Below are positions 1-9,945 of a DNA stretch of 64,000 nt, piece by piece. Origin of the DNA: Flavobacteriaceae bacterium (GTDB lineage Bacteria; Bacteroidota; Bacteroidia; Flavobacteriales; Flavobacteriaceae); NCBI GenBank assembly GCA_018402135.1, contig JAGYJF010000003.1, forward strand, positions 310,001 to 374,000, written 5' to 3'. Position 1 is the first letter of the stretch. Each line of letters begins with the position of its first letter. The notes beneath the pieces were generated by a model. It saw only the letters and a list, made by a program, of their open reading frames with translations. It ran no database searches and was not told the origin of the DNA. The translations under genes were made by a program, and so were the position numbers.

Positions 1-249
1 GAAATTGCAGATGAAATAGGTTTGAGCTTAAAGAAATTAAAAGAAGGATTTAAGCAAATTTATGGCGATTCGGTATTTAGCTTTTTGCTAGATTACAAGT
101 TAGAAGTGGCACGAAAATTACTAGACTCTGGTCATTTTAACGTAAATGAAGTAGGTTTAAAAGTCGGGTATAGCACGGCAAGTCATTTTATTACAGCGTT
201 TAAAAAGAAATATGGTGTTACGCCAAAAAAATACATTCAATCAAATTAA
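1..249 (+). CDS. AraC-family transcriptional regulator, C-terminal part (5' end outside window)
   Basis: The reading frame is open from the first base, so the gene begins upstream of the window and only about 82 C-terminal residues are visible. They form the second half of an AraC/XylS double helix-turn-helix: a first-repeat end (EIADEIGLSLKKLKEGFK), a linker helix with the typical LEVARKLLDSG, and the second helix-turn-helix with VGYSTASHFITAFKKKYGVTPKKY, which matches the family signature closely. It would bind DNA as a regulator. The sensor domain is not visible. In flavobacteria an AraC gene often sits near heme-synthesis genes; hemH follows two genes later here, but a regulatory link is only inferred. 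The next gene starts 4 bases after the stop. Confidence 0.9.
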   Translation, partial: EIADEIGLSLKKLKEGFKQIYGDSVFSFLLDYKLEVARKLLDSGHFNVNEVGLKVGYSTASHFITAFKKKYGVTPKKYIQSN

Positions 250-253
250 AAAA

Positions 254-847
254 ATGAAAGCACTACATATTACTTTATTTGCACTTTTGATTTCATTGGG
301 CTCAGTGGCCCAAACCGACAAAGAATCTATCCAAAAATGGGCAGACATTTATATGGTGTATGTTCAAAATAATGATATTGATAAAATTTTAGACGCCATG
401 CTGCCTCAGCTTTTCGAGACCATTAGTAGAAGTCAAATAAAGGCAAGTATGGAACAAATGCTTAACAACTCTAACATGAAGGTTGAATATCTATCGGCCA
501 AAATTAATAGCATTTCGAACACCGTTAAACGTGATGATACCAAATACGCACTTGTAAATTACGATAGTAGCTTTAAAATGATTTTTTTAACGGAAGCTGA
601 AAAGCCACTGGATAAACGGAAGGAAATGCTAGATTATTTTAAAACAGCCATGGAGGCTCAGTTTGGCAAAGATAGCACAACGATAAATTACGACGAAGCT
701 TCGGTTTCGGTGAAGTCCGTAACTAATATGTATGCCGTGAGCAGTCCTGAATTTACTGGCTGGAAGTTTTTAAATGATGATAACAATATGGGAACATTGG
801 CTAAAACAATTATTCCAGAAGATGTGATTTCAGCATTAAAAAATTAA
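254..847 (+). CDS. Secreted protein of unknown function (197 aa)
   Basis: The start is placed at the ATG at 254, four bases after the AraC stop. It opens a clean signal peptide (MKALHITLFALLISLGSVAQ, cleavage probably after AQ), whereas a longer frame upstream lies inside the AraC gene. The mature part is about 178 residues, mostly helical and charged in its first half (repeated Lys/Asp/Met helices) and beta-like towards a GWKF segment near residue 170. I recognise no catalytic motif. It is probably periplasmic or surface exposed. The tight spacing to the AraC gene and to hemH 24 bases downstream suggests co-transcription. Confidence 0.8.
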   Translation: MKALHITLFALLISLGSVAQTDKESIQKWADIYMVYVQNNDIDKILDAMLPQLFETISRSQIKASMEQMLNNSNMKVEYLSAKINSISNTVKRDDTKYALVNYDSSFKMIFLTEAEKPLDKRKEMLDYFKTAMEAQFGKDSTTINYDEASVSVKSVTNMYAVSSPEFTGWKFLNDDNNMGTLAKTIIPEDVISALKN

Positions 848-871
848 AGAGAAAAATTGCAATAAGAAAAA

Positions 872-1918
872 ATGAAAAAAGGAATTTTACTAGTAAATCT
901 GGGCTCACCCGATAGCCCAAATCCCAAAGATGTAAAGAAATATTTGGGTGAATTTTTAATGGATGAACGCGTCATAGACGTGCCACTATGGGCAAGAACG
1001 CTCTTGGTTAAAGGCATTATTTTAAATACTAGGCCAAAAGCCTCGGCCAAAGCTTACCAAAAAATTTGGTGGGAAGAAGGTTCGCCATTAATCGTATTGT
1101 CCGAAAAACTTCAACATAAAATACAAGAACAGGTTGAGGTGCCCGTGGCCTTGGCCATGCGTTACGGTAGTATGACCATAAAAGATGGTTTAAAAGAATT
1201 GGTGGATAAAGGTGTGGAGGAAGTGTTATTAATTCCTTTATATCCACAGTATGCCATGGCAACCACCGAGACTATTGTGGTTTTAGCAGATGAGATTCAA
1301 AAAGAACATTTCCCCAATTTAAAAATAACCAATTTTAAGCCGTTCTATAACAACCCTGATTATATAAAGGTGCTTGCGGAGTCTATTAAAAAGCAGTTAG
1401 AAGGTAAGGATTACGAGCATTTATTGTTCTCGTATCACGGTGTGCCCGAGCGTCATATTAGAAAAAGTGATGTCACCAAATCGCACTGTAATCCGAGCTT
1501 ATCTGGTGGTGGTATCTGTTGTAAAACACCTTCTAAAGCGCATGAATTTTGCTACAAACATCAATGCGTGGAAGTCACCAGATTGGTAGGCGAGTATTTA
1601 AATTTAAAAGAAGGTACTTATTCTACTTCCTTTCAATCCAGACTTGGATTTGACCCATGGCTACAACCTTATACTGATAGAACTATTGAAAAATTAGGTA
1701 AAAACGGTCTCAAGAACATGGCCATTGTTACACCTGCGTTCGTGAGTGATTGTCTTGAAACTCTTGAAGAAATTGCCATGGAAGGCGAAGAAATATTTCA
1801 TGAAGTTGGTGGTAAAAATTTCACCACGGTTGCCTGTTTAAATGATGACAAAAACTGGGTGGCACTACTCTCAAAATGGATACATAACTGGGTTGAAGCC
1901 GATTTAGTTACTGCTTAA
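872..1918 (+). CDS. hemH: Ferrochelatase HemH
   Basis: The 348-residue product matches the usual ferrochelatase length. It starts with the family N-terminus MKKGILLVNLGSPDSP. The catalytic signature with the metal-binding His is seen as LLFSYHGVPERHI (about residues 189-201), and the second conserved block with an acidic ligand as PAFVSDCLETLEEI near residue 290. The enzyme inserts ferrous iron into protoporphyrin IX, the last step of protoheme synthesis. Several cysteines occur in the middle (GGGICCKTPSKA), in a region where some bacterial ferrochelatases carry extra Cys; whether they bind a cluster here cannot be judged. The stop overlaps the next start by one base (TAATG), so translational coupling with the MATE gene is likely. 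A hemJ-like gene lies 4.5 kb downstream on the same strand. Confidence 0.97.
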   Translation: MKKGILLVNLGSPDSPNPKDVKKYLGEFLMDERVIDVPLWARTLLVKGIILNTRPKASAKAYQKIWWEEGSPLIVLSEKLQHKIQEQVEVPVALAMRYGSMTIKDGLKELVDKGVEEVLLIPLYPQYAMATTETIVVLADEIQKEHFPNLKITNFKPFYNNPDYIKVLAESIKKQLEGKDYEHLLFSYHGVPERHIRKSDVTKSHCNPSLSGGGICCKTPSKAHEFCYKHQCVEVTRLVGEYLNLKEGTYSTSFQSRLGFDPWLQPYTDRTIEKLGKNGLKNMAIVTPAFVSDCLETLEEIAMEGEEIFHEVGGKNFTTVACLNDDKNWVALLSKWIHNWVEADLVTA

Positions 1919-3267
1919 TGGCAAAAGTTTCAGCGGACGATTTAGGTACCCAATCCATTGGTTCATTGCTAATAAAACAGGCAGTGCCAGCCTCTATTGG
2001 TATTTTGGTAATGTCGCTCAATATTATTGTCGACACAATATTTGTTGGTAATTGGATTGGTTCAATTGCTATTGCAGCGATTAATGTGGTATTGCCGGTA
2101 TCGTTTTTTATTGCAGCTTTAGGGATGGCCATTGGTATTGGTGGGTCTTCTATTATCTCTCGTGCACTTGGCGCTGGTGATAAAGAAAAAGCACTTAAAT
2201 CATTTGGAAATCAGTTGAGCTTAACGCTACTGTTAACTATCATTTTGGTGGTAATAGGTTTGGCATTTGTCGATCAAATTATTCCAAGGTTTGGAGGTAA
2301 AGGCGGTATCTATGAACCTGCTAAAACTTATTATACCATTGTACTTTATGGCGTACCTTTTCTAGCCCTCTGTATGATGGGCAATAATGTGATTAGGGCC
2401 GAAGGCAAACCAAAATTTGCCATGATTGCCATGATTATTCCGTCGGTTGGAAACCTCATTCTAGATTATATTTTTATATATGTTTTTGACTTTGGAATGG
2501 CCGGCGCGGCATGGGCTACAACTATTTCGTATTTACTTTGTTTTGGTTATATATTATGGTTTTTCCTATCGAAAAATTCTGAGCTTCACATCAATCTTAG
2601 TCATTTCAACCTAAGTAAAAAAATCACCTCAGAAATAGCCTCTTTAGGCAGTGTAACACTGGCTAGGCAAGCAGTGGTTAGTGTGATTTATTTGTTTATG
2701 AATAACATTTTGTTCAATATAGGAGGCGAATCTAGTGTTGCTGTCTTCGGAATTATTGCCAGAATAATGATGTTTGCCTTGTTTCCTGTTTTGGGTATTA
2801 CCCAAGGATTTTTGCCCATCGCTGGGTATAATTATGGTGCTAGAAACTTTAGTCGTGTTAAGGAAACTATCAACACATCTATCATATATGCGTCTGGTTT
2901 AGCAGTGGTTATTTTTATATTTCTAATGGTTTTTACCGAGTCAATTGTAAGTGTTTTTACCAAAGATCAAATAGTGATTAACCAAACAGTTTATGCTATG
3001 AAATGGGTGTTTTTAGCAGTGCCCATTGTGTCCATTCAACTGATAGGCTCAGCTTATTTTCAGGCGATTGGTAAGGCTGTTCCAGCGTTGCTACTTACTT
3101 TATCCCGTCAAGGATTTTTCTTTTTGCCATTGGTTTTGATTTTACCTTTTTTTTATGGGGAATTTGGAGTTTGGATTTCTTTTGCGCTAGCCGATTTTCT
3201 TTCAACCATACTAACAGCCTATTTTATTAATAGAGAAGTACGACTTAAATTAAATGTCGATTCATAA
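1918..3267 (+). CDS. MATE-family efflux transporter
   Basis: This is a 449-residue, very hydrophobic protein with about 12 predicted membrane helices in two similar halves, the MATE architecture. The N-terminal half shows the family pattern IIVDTIFVGNWIG and a GIGGSSIISRALGAGDKEKA loop, and the second half the equivalent GITQGFLPIAGYNYGARN. MATE proteins export cationic drugs or metabolites using proton or sodium gradients; the substrate cannot be inferred. It overlaps hemH by one base and is thus probably co-translated with it. The next gene starts 54 bases downstream. Confidence 0.93.
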   Translation: MAKVSADDLGTQSIGSLLIKQAVPASIGILVMSLNIIVDTIFVGNWIGSIAIAAINVVLPVSFFIAALGMAIGIGGSSIISRALGAGDKEKALKSFGNQLSLTLLLTIILVVIGLAFVDQIIPRFGGKGGIYEPAKTYYTIVLYGVPFLALCMMGNNVIRAEGKPKFAMIAMIIPSVGNLILDYIFIYVFDFGMAGAAWATTISYLLCFGYILWFFLSKNSELHINLSHFNLSKKITSEIASLGSVTLARQAVVSVIYLFMNNILFNIGGESSVAVFGIIARIMMFALFPVLGITQGFLPIAGYNYGARNFSRVKETINTSIIYASGLAVVIFIFLMVFTESIVSVFTKDQIVINQTVYAMKWVFLAVPIVSIQLIGSAYFQAIGKAVPALLLTLSRQGFFFLPLVLILPFFYGEFGVWISFALADFLSTILTAYFINREVRLKLNVDS

Positions 3268-3320
3268 ATAATTGCTGTAAATGCTTAATTTTATAGCAAG
3301 ACTAACTAAAACTAAAAATA

Positions 3321-6300
3321 ATGAGATTTTTCAAACTTTCATTGGCATTCTTGCTTTGCTGTTTTTTTGCTTCAAACACATCTGCGCAAGATATTAATCC
3401 AGAACTTTTTGAAGCTTTAGAATATAGATTTATCGGTCCGCATCGTGGCGGAAGAAGTGCCGCTGTTACTGGGGTGCCAAACAAACCCAATTTATTTTAT
3501 TTCGGAGCGACCGGTGGAGGTATTTTTAAAACCACCAACGGTGGCCGAACCTTGGAAAGTATTTCCGATGGTTATTTTGGAGGAAGTATCGGTGCAATTG
3601 CTGTAGCCAAAAGTGACCCCAACGTAATTTATGTTGGCGGTGGCGAAAAAACAGTTAGAGGAAATGTATCATCTGGTTACGGCATGTGGAAGAGTGTTGA
3701 TGCAGGTAAAACGTGGCAATCCTCTGGCCTTGAAAAAACAAGGCATATTCCCCGCATAGCCATTCACCCTCAGAATCCTGATATTGTTTTCGCTGGTGTA
3801 TTAGGAGACATTTACAAACCAACTGAAGATCGCGGGCTCTACAAAAGCACCGATGGGGGAAAATCATGGAGTAAAATATTGTTTTCGCACCCGCAGGCGG
3901 GTGTAGTTGATTTGATTTTAGACCCAACCAATCCCAGAATTATTTATGCATCAACATGGCATTTGCAACGTACGCCTTACAGTTTAATTTCAGGGGGCGA
4001 TGGTTCGGCCTTATGGAAAAGTACTGATAACGGTGAAACTTGGAAAGAGATTTCTAAAAACAAAGGCTTCCCAACTGATACATTGGGCATTATTGGGATT
4101 ACGGTTTCACCAGTTAATAATGAGCGTCTTTATGCAATGGTTGAAAACAAAGAGAAAGGCGGTCTCTACCAAAGTAACGATGGTGGCGATAGTTGGACTT
4201 TGGTAAATAGCGATAGAAGTTTAAGACAGCGTGCATGGTATTACACTAGGGTTTATGCAGACACTAAAGATGTGGATGTGGTATATGTGCTTAATGTATC
4301 CTATCACAAAAGTACCGATGGCGGAAAATCTTTTGACCGTTACAATGCCCCACACGGTGATCACCACGATTTATGGATAGCGCCTGAAGATCCAAACAGA
4401 ATGATAATTGCCGACGATGGCGGTGCGCAGGTAACCTATGATGGCGGAGAAACTTGGAGCACCTACTACAATCAGCCAACAGCACAGTTTTATCGTGTAA
4501 CTACCGATAATCATTTTCCTTATAGAATTTACGTGGCGCAACAAGATAATTCGACATTAAGAATTCCGCATAGAACGGACGGTTACGCCATTGGGGAAGA
4601 TGATTGGGAAGAAACAGCAGGAGGTGAATCGGCACATATTGCGGTGAGTCCGTTAGATAACGAGGTGGTTTTTGGCGGAAGCTACGGCGGATTCTTAACC
4701 CGAGTTAACCACAAAACAGGAACCGTTAGAGCTGTTAACGTTTGGCCAGACAACCCAATGGGGCATGGTGCAGAAGGTACGAAATACAGATTTCAGTGGA
4801 ATTTTCCCATCAAGTTTTCTAGGCACAACCCTAATAAATTATATACCTTTTCGCAACACGTACATGTTTCTGAAAACGAAGGCCAGTCTTGGGAAATAAT
4901 CAGTCCCGACTTAACCACAAACGATCCCGAAAAGATGAAATCTTCTGGTGGCCCAATAACAAAAGACAATACCTCGGTAGAATATTATTGTACCATTTTT
5001 GCAGCTGAAGAATCGCCTTTAAAAGAAGGCTTGCTTTGGGTTGGCAGCGACGATGGTTTGTTACATATTACCAAGGATGGTGGAAAAAACTGGGAGAACG
5101 TAACGCCTAAAGGAATGCCGCAGTGGATGATGTTTAATAGTATAGAACCAAGTATATACGACGAAGGAACCTGCTATGTAGTTGGCACACGCTATAAGTT
5201 AGGAGACTTTTCTCCTTATATCTATAAAACCACGAATTACGGAAAAACTTGGACTAAAATTACCAACGGTATTAATGCCGAGCATTTTACCAGAGTGATG
5301 CGCGAAGATCAAAAACAACGTGGTTTGCTTTACGCAGGTACCGAAACTGGCATGTATATCTCCTATGATGATGGTAAAAACTGGAAGTCACTTCAGCTTA
5401 ATTTACCCATTGTTCCTGTTACAGATTTAACGATCAAAGACAATAATTTGGTTGTGGCGACCCAAGGTCGGGGATTGTATATTATTGATGATTTATCAGT
5501 GATTCAGCAATTGTATAATGCTAAAAACTCAGATCATTTATTACTAGCACCTAAAGACACCTATCGCATGCGTGGTGGCAGTAGAACTGGTAGCTTAACT
5601 CAAGGCACCAACCATCCTAATGGTGTAATGACTTATTTTTATTTAAAGGATTTGAAAGACGAGGATGAGGTTGTTTTAAGCTATAAAGAAGCTAATGGAA
5701 AACTAATTAAAGCATTCAGCAGCAAAGGTAAAGACAACGAAAAATTAGAAATAAAAACGGGGTCCAACCTATTTGTTTGGAATATGCAATATGACGGCGC
5801 CGAAAGGCTGCCAGGCATGATTTTATGGTGGGCAAGTTTAAACGGGCCCAAAGCCATTCCTGGAGATTATAAAGTTGAATTAAATGTAAACGGAAAACTT
5901 ATTGAGCAACCTTTCAAAATCTTGGCAGACCCAAGAGCTGAAAGCACACTCGACGATATGAAAGTGCAATTCAGTTTTATTGAAGACGTTAATAAAACCA
6001 TGGACAGCGCCCATCAATCCATCAAAAAAATCAGGAACATTAATGAGCAATTAGTGGCTTTTCAAAAGCAATACAAAGACAATGAAGAGGTGAAAGACTT
6101 GGTTGAAAAAGCCAAAGAATTACAAAAGCAGTTTACCGAAATAGAAGAAGCCTTGTATCAAACCAAAAACCGTAGTAATCAAGACCCGTTAAATTTTCCC
6201 ATTAGACTCACCAATAAATTAGGACATTTAAATGCTTTAGTCAGTCTCGGAGATTTTGCACCAACAAATCAGGATGTAGCCGTTAAAAATGAGCTTGCAG

Positions 6301-6410
6301 CTCAAATTAACGAAGAACTATTGAAATTTAATCAATTAATTTCTGAAGAAATCAAGACTTTCAACCAATTATTCAACAGTAAAAATCTTAATTATTTGTT
6401 TGTAGATTAA
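3321..6410 (+). CDS. Secreted VPS10/sortilin-like BNR-repeat protein (annotated elsewhere as glycosyl hydrolase)
   Basis: The 1029-residue protein begins with a signal peptide (MRFFKLSLAFLLCCFFASNT, cleaved near SAQ). The body up to about residue 720 consists of many BNR/Asp-box repeats of the type STDGGKSW, STDNGETW, SNDGGDSW and TTNYGKTW, the blades of a ten-bladed beta-propeller as in VPS10/sortilin. About 300 residues follow with a beta domain (GDYKVELNVNGKLIEQPFKI) and a long helical C-terminal region. No type IX sorting domain is visible at the C-terminus, so the protein is probably periplasmic. Family members are often called glycosyl hydrolases, but there is no proven activity. The hemJ-like gene starts one base after its stop, implying one transcript. 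Confidence 0.9.
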   Translation: MRFFKLSLAFLLCCFFASNTSAQDINPELFEALEYRFIGPHRGGRSAAVTGVPNKPNLFYFGATGGGIFKTTNGGRTLESISDGYFGGSIGAIAVAKSDPNVIYVGGGEKTVRGNVSSGYGMWKSVDAGKTWQSSGLEKTRHIPRIAIHPQNPDIVFAGVLGDIYKPTEDRGLYKSTDGGKSWSKILFSHPQAGVVDLILDPTNPRIIYASTWHLQRTPYSLISGGDGSALWKSTDNGETWKEISKNKGFPTDTLGIIGITVSPVNNERLYAMVENKEKGGLYQSNDGGDSWTLVNSDRSLRQRAWYYTRVYADTKDVDVVYVLNVSYHKSTDGGKSFDRYNAPHGDHHDLWIAPEDPNRMIIADDGGAQVTYDGGETWSTYYNQPTAQFYRVTTDNHFPYRIYVAQQDNSTLRIPHRTDGYAIGEDDWEETAGGESAHIAVSPLDNEVVFGGSYGGFLTRVNHKTGTVRAVNVWPDNPMGHGAEGTKYRFQWNFPIKFSRHNPNKLYTFSQHVHVSENEGQSWEIISPDLTTNDPEKMKSSGGPITKDNTSVEYYCTIFAAEESPLKEGLLWVGSDDGLLHITKDGGKNWENVTPKGMPQWMMFNSIEPSIYDEGTCYVVGTRYKLGDFSPYIYKTTNYGKTWTKITNGINAEHFTRVMREDQKQRGLLYAGTETGMYISYDDGKNWKSLQLNLPIVPVTDLTIKDNNLVVATQGRGLYIIDDLSVIQQLYNAKNSDHLLLAPKDTYRMRGGSRTGSLTQGTNHPNGVMTYFYLKDLKDEDEVVLSYKEANGKLIKAFSSKGKDNEKLEIKTGSNLFVWNMQYDGAERLPGMILWWASLNGPKAIPGDYKVELNVNGKLIEQPFKILADPRAESTLDDMKVQFSFIEDVNKTMDSAHQSIKKIRNINEQLVAFQKQYKDNEEVKDLVEKAKELQKQFTEIEEALYQTKNRSNQDPLNFPIRLTNKLGHLNALVSLGDFAPTNQDVAVKNELAAQINEELLKFNQLISEEIKTFNQLFNSKNLNYLFVD

Positions 6411-6411
6411 A

Positions 6412-6960
6412 ATGGCATATTACAACTATATCAAAGCATTACACCTCATATTTATAGTAACCTGGTTTGCTGGACTTTTTTATATTCCAAGGCTCTTTGT
6501 TTACCAAATTGAAGCGTTCTATAAAGCTTCCCCCGAAAAAGAAATACTAGGCGAACAATTAAAACTGATGGCAAAACGCTTGTGGTATATTATTACTTGG
6601 CCATCTGCAGTCTTGGCAACACTTTTTGCAGTTTGGTTACTAATCTTACGACCAGATTTGTTGCAGCAACCGTGGATGCACGTCAAGTTGGCATTTGTTT
6701 TGTTGCTTTTTATTTATCACTATCAAACTCATGTTTACTTTAACCAATTGCAAAAAGATGTGGTGAAAAAAACCTCTTCATTTATGCGCTTGTGGAACGA
6801 GGGCGCTACTTTTATTTTATTTGCTGTGATATTTTTGGCACTTTTAAAAAATGCCATCAACTGGATTTTTGGAGTAATTGGATTAGTAGTTTTAGCCCTA
6901 CTAATTATGTTAGGATTTAAAGTTTATAAAAGTATTAGGGCTAAAAACCCAAAGGCTTGA
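6412..6960 (+). CDS. hemJ: HemJ-type protoporphyrinogen IX oxidase (CopD/UPF0093 family)
   Basis: The 182-residue protein has about five membrane helices. The N-terminus YIKALHLIFIVTWFAGLFYI is the hallmark of HemJ, including conserved His11 that is thought to ligate heme; the RLWYIITWPS and WMHVKLAF segments carry further conserved Arg and Lys positions. HemJ oxidises protoporphyrinogen IX to protoporphyrin IX, the step before HemH, so the nearby hemH supports this over a copper-resistance CopD role. The stop of the preceding BNR gene and this start are one base apart. The last 30 residues form an extra helix that may be lineage specific. The reaction is inferred from the family. Confidence 0.85.
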   Translation: MAYYNYIKALHLIFIVTWFAGLFYIPRLFVYQIEAFYKASPEKEILGEQLKLMAKRLWYIITWPSAVLATLFAVWLLILRPDLLQQPWMHVKLAFVLLLFIYHYQTHVYFNQLQKDVVKKTSSFMRLWNEGATFILFAVIFLALLKNAINWIFGVIGLVVLALLIMLGFKVYKSIRAKNPKA

Positions 6961-7026
6961 GGCTGGCATAATACTTGACACCTCTCAAAGTGTTTAGTAA
7001 TAGTATTGTTTGTAACGGTAAAATGT

Positions 7027-8488
7027 ATGAAATTAAAAAAAGTATCGCTTAGGCTTAGAATATTTATAGGAATGATAACGTTGGTTTTACTAGCCTCCAT
7101 TCTTATTGCCTTGGTGACTATTTATCAATACAACGAAGAAGCTCAAGACTACCACCGCGAACGTTTAGAAAGAAAAGAAACTGCCATTACCGAGCATATC
7201 AATTTTGTTTTGCGCGACCGACAGACAACTTACGAAATAACCACACAAAACATTCCAAGAATTTTCAAGGAAAAAATATTTGAAATTGCTGAAATACACG
7301 GTATGCAAATTAACCTTTATGATTTAGAAGGCGATTTACTTATCAGTTCTAGAGGTGCATTTGCTATGGATTCCATAGTGAGGTGTCTTGATCCTGAAGT
7401 GTTGAATGCCGTTTCTCAAAGCTTCCAACATCGATTTGTGAATAAAACCATTAGCAATAAGATAGCTTATCAATCATCCTATTCATTTATTACAGATAAT
7501 AAATTTAAACCTTTAGCTATTTTAAATCTACCGTATCTAGAAAATGATGAATTTTTGAACAAAGAGCTATATGAATTCCTTCTTCGTTTAAGCTATGCCT
7601 ATTCTATTATGATAGTGGTGGCCATTGCTTTTGCTTTTATTTTGTCGAGATATATCACAAAATCACTAAAAACAGTCAGCGATAAAATGGCTAAAACCCG
7701 GCTTGAACATCGCAATGAAAAAATTGATATTCAAGATACCAGTCAAGAAATAGAAACGCTTGGTTACTGCCTATAATAGTATGATTGACGAATTGGAAGA
7801 AAGTGCTGTAAAACTAGCCACCAGCGAAAGAGAACAAGCATGGCGAGAAATGGCAAAGCAAGTGGCACATGAAATTAAAAACCCCTTAACTCCTATGCGA
7901 TTGAGCATTCAAAGTTTTGAGCGCAAGTTTGATCCTAAAGACGAAAATATTGAGCTAAAACTAAGCGAATTTTCTAAAACGCTCATTCAGCAAATTGATA
8001 CCATGAGTTCCATAGCCTCCGCTTTTTCAACCTTTGCAAAAATGCCAGCACAACAAAACGAAACCTTAAATGTGGTGGCAATTACAAAACTCGCTTTAGA
8101 TATTTTTAATGAAGATTATATCTCATTTATTTCTGAACAAGACAAGATCATAGCTAAATTTGACAGAACCCAACTCATTAGAGTGGTAACTAATTTGGTT
8201 AAAAATGGTATTCAAGCAATCCCGGAAGACCAAGAAAACAAACGTATTGTAGTAGATATTACAAAAGATGAGACCAACGTAATTATCTCTATATCAGACA
8301 ACGGTATAGGTATTGCCGAAGCGCACAAAACAAAAGTATTTGAACCTAAGTTTACCACCAAATCAAGCGGAATGGGACTGGGATTGGCTATGGTTAAAAA
8401 TATTGTGGAAACTTATAATGGCACAATTTCTTTCACTTCCAATCCTGGTCGGGGTACTATTTTTAAGGTAACATTCCCAAAAGTTTAA
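7027..8488 (+). CDS. Sensor histidine kinase (NtrY-like), reading frame broken by one extra base
   Basis: The start is the ATG at 7027 (MKLKKVSLRLRIF). There is one membrane helix near residues 10-30, a periplasmic sensor region of about 150 residues, a second helix (SIMIVVAIAFAFILSRYI), then HAMP-like and dimerisation regions. The frame ends early at 7776. A second frame from about 7764 continues the same protein: H-box VAHEIKNPLTPMRLSIQ, then N-box NLVKNGIQAI, G1 DNGIGI and G2 GMGLGLAMVK. Removing one base in CGCTTGGTT (about 7758-7763) joins them as ETL-VTAYNSMIDELEES, about 486 residues in total, the expected family length. No response regulator is adjacent. The break is either a base-calling error or a very recent mutation. 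Confidence 0.85.
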
Positions 8489-8516
8489 TTAAAAAAATTA
8501 AAATTAAAATAAAATT

Positions 8517-9299
8517 ATGAGTTATAACAACATATTATCGCAACATGAAAATGGAATCACAACCATTACCATAAACAGACCTAATAAATTAAATGCACTC
8601 AATAAAGCTACAATTGGGGAATTACATGAAGCATTTAAGGCGGCTGATAGTGATAAAAGAGTAAAGGTTATTATTATTACAGGTAGCGGTGAAAAAGCTT
8701 TTGTAGCAGGCGCAGACATTAGCGAATTTGCAGATTTCAGTATTGAAAACGGTGGAAAATTAGCTGCAAAAGGTCAAGAATTATTATTCGATTTTGTTGA
8801 AAATTTATCTACACCGGTTATTGCTGCAGTTAATGGTTTTGCGCTTGGTGGAGGATTAGAATTGGCAATGGCTTGTCATTTCAGAGTTGCCAGCAACAAT
8901 GCGAAAATGGGATTACCCGAAGTGTCCTTAGGAGTCATTCCTGGTTATGGTGGTACCCAACGACTTCCACAATTAGTAGGAAAAGGACGTGCTATGGAAT
9001 TAATTATGACTGCAGGCATGATAGACGCCAACCAAGCTTTAAGTTATGGATTGGTCAATCATATCACTACTACCGAAGAGTTATTGCCATTTTGCAACGG
9101 AATTGCCAGCAAAATAATGCGCAATTCATCGGTCGCGATTGCGGCTGCCATTAAAGCCGTAAATGCCGGCTTTAAGGATGGTGTGGATGGATACAAAGCT
9201 GAAATAACAGCGTTCGGCGATAGTTTTGGCACAGAAGATTTTAAAGAAGGCACATCCGCATTTTTAGAAAAACGCAAAGCTGACTTTCCAGGTAAATAA
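8517..9299 (+). CDS. Enoyl-CoA hydratase/isomerase (crotonase family)
   Basis: The 260-residue product is full length for the crotonase fold. Visible signatures are the oxyanion-hole segment KAFVAGADISEFA (about residues 61-73), FALGGGLELAMACHFR with the first catalytic Glu, and GLPEVSLGVIPGYGGTQRLP with the second, the classical hydratase pair of glutamates. It would hydrate trans-2-enoyl-CoA to 3-hydroxyacyl-CoA in fatty-acid or amino-acid breakdown in the cytoplasm. It sits 28 bases after the sensor kinase on the same strand and ends at a strong hairpin terminator. No other beta-oxidation gene is next to it. Confidence 0.95.
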   Translation: MSYNNILSQHENGITTITINRPNKLNALNKATIGELHEAFKAADSDKRVKVIIITGSGEKAFVAGADISEFADFSIENGGKLAAKGQELLFDFVENLSTPVIAAVNGFALGGGLELAMACHFRVASNNAKMGLPEVSLGVIPGYGGTQRLPQLVGKGRAMELIMTAGMIDANQALSYGLVNHITTTEELLPFCNGIASKIMRNSSVAIAAAIKAVNAGFKDGVDGYKAEITAFGDSFGTEDFKEGTSAFLEKRKADFPGK

Positions 9300-9325
9300 A
9301 ACCCCGATTCTTATAATGTTTAAAC

Positions 9326-9355
9326 AAAAAAGTGAGCCCGAAAGCTCACTTTTTT
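9326..9355 (+). terminator. Rho-independent terminator (usable on both strands)
   Basis: A perfect 12-bp stem (AAAAAAGTGAGC / GCTCACTTTTTT) with a 6-base CCGAAA loop lies 26 bases after the enoyl-CoA hydratase stop. The flanking A and T runs let it work for the facing gene at 9385 as well. Confidence 0.9.
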
Positions 9356-9384
9356 CACTAATAGATAACTAATATAAACAGAAA

Positions 9385-9945
9385 CTATAATTTAAATTTT
9401 TCGGTATAAACTCTGCCATTAGAAGTCATTACTGCAGCGTAATCACCTTTTTCGGTTCTATCTAATCTATAGGCTCGTTTTAAAATAGGATTTTCAGATG
9501 ACACTATTTCCGAATGAATCAGCTCATTTTCGTAATAAAGTTCAACCTTCATTTCATTGGAATCTAAACCAATTTTTGAAATTAAAATTTTTGCATCTTC
9601 TTTTTTAAATACAGGTTTGTAAATGGTTTGAGCGTCTTTGTCAAAAAACGCAACACCTTGCACTGTAACTTCGAAAAAGGTTATTTCAATTTGGAATTTT
9701 GTATCAATTTCCAAGGTGTATAAGCCGTTTTTTAATTGTGTATAATCAAATAGCGCTTTAGCATCGCCCTTGTAGTTTACGGTGCTAAGTTGAACCACAG
9801 TACCCGATGCATCTTTAATTACAACCGAAATGTTGTTCATGTCATTATTAGTGATTTTATAATCAACTAATACATTATTTGTGTAGCTAGATAAGGTTCC
9901 AAACATTACCGCGACGATTAAAAGTTTTTTTATCATTGTTTTCAT
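9385..9945 (-). CDS. Secreted protein of unknown function (186 aa)
   Basis: The N-terminus is a signal peptide (MKTMIKKLLIVAVMFGTLSS); an alternative in-frame start, MIKKLL, lies nine bases further in. The rest is predicted beta-rich: about eight short strands ending with SNGRVYTEKFKL, and a central LKNGLYTLEIDTK that recalls the surface-protein C-terminal beta-sandwiches (DUF3244-like) of Bacteroidota. No catalytic residues can be named. It faces the enoyl-CoA hydratase across a shared terminator and is transcribed divergently from the AraC gene at 10149. It is probably periplasmic or surface exposed. Confidence 0.78.
   Translation of the reverse strand: MKTMIKKLLIVAVMFGTLSSYTNNVLVDYKITNNDMNNISVVIKDASGTVVQLSTVNYKGDAKALFDYTQLKNGLYTLEIDTKFQIEITFFEVTVQGVAFFDKDAQTIYKPVFKKEDAKILISKIGLDSNEMKVELYYENELIHSEIVSSENPILKRAYRLDRTEKGDYAAVMTSNGRVYTEKFKL

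Noticed and set aside
4291-4485. Minus-strand 64-codon frame rich in His, Cys and Arg within the BNR gene
   Set aside because: It is a shadow of the Asp-box repeats on the other strand.
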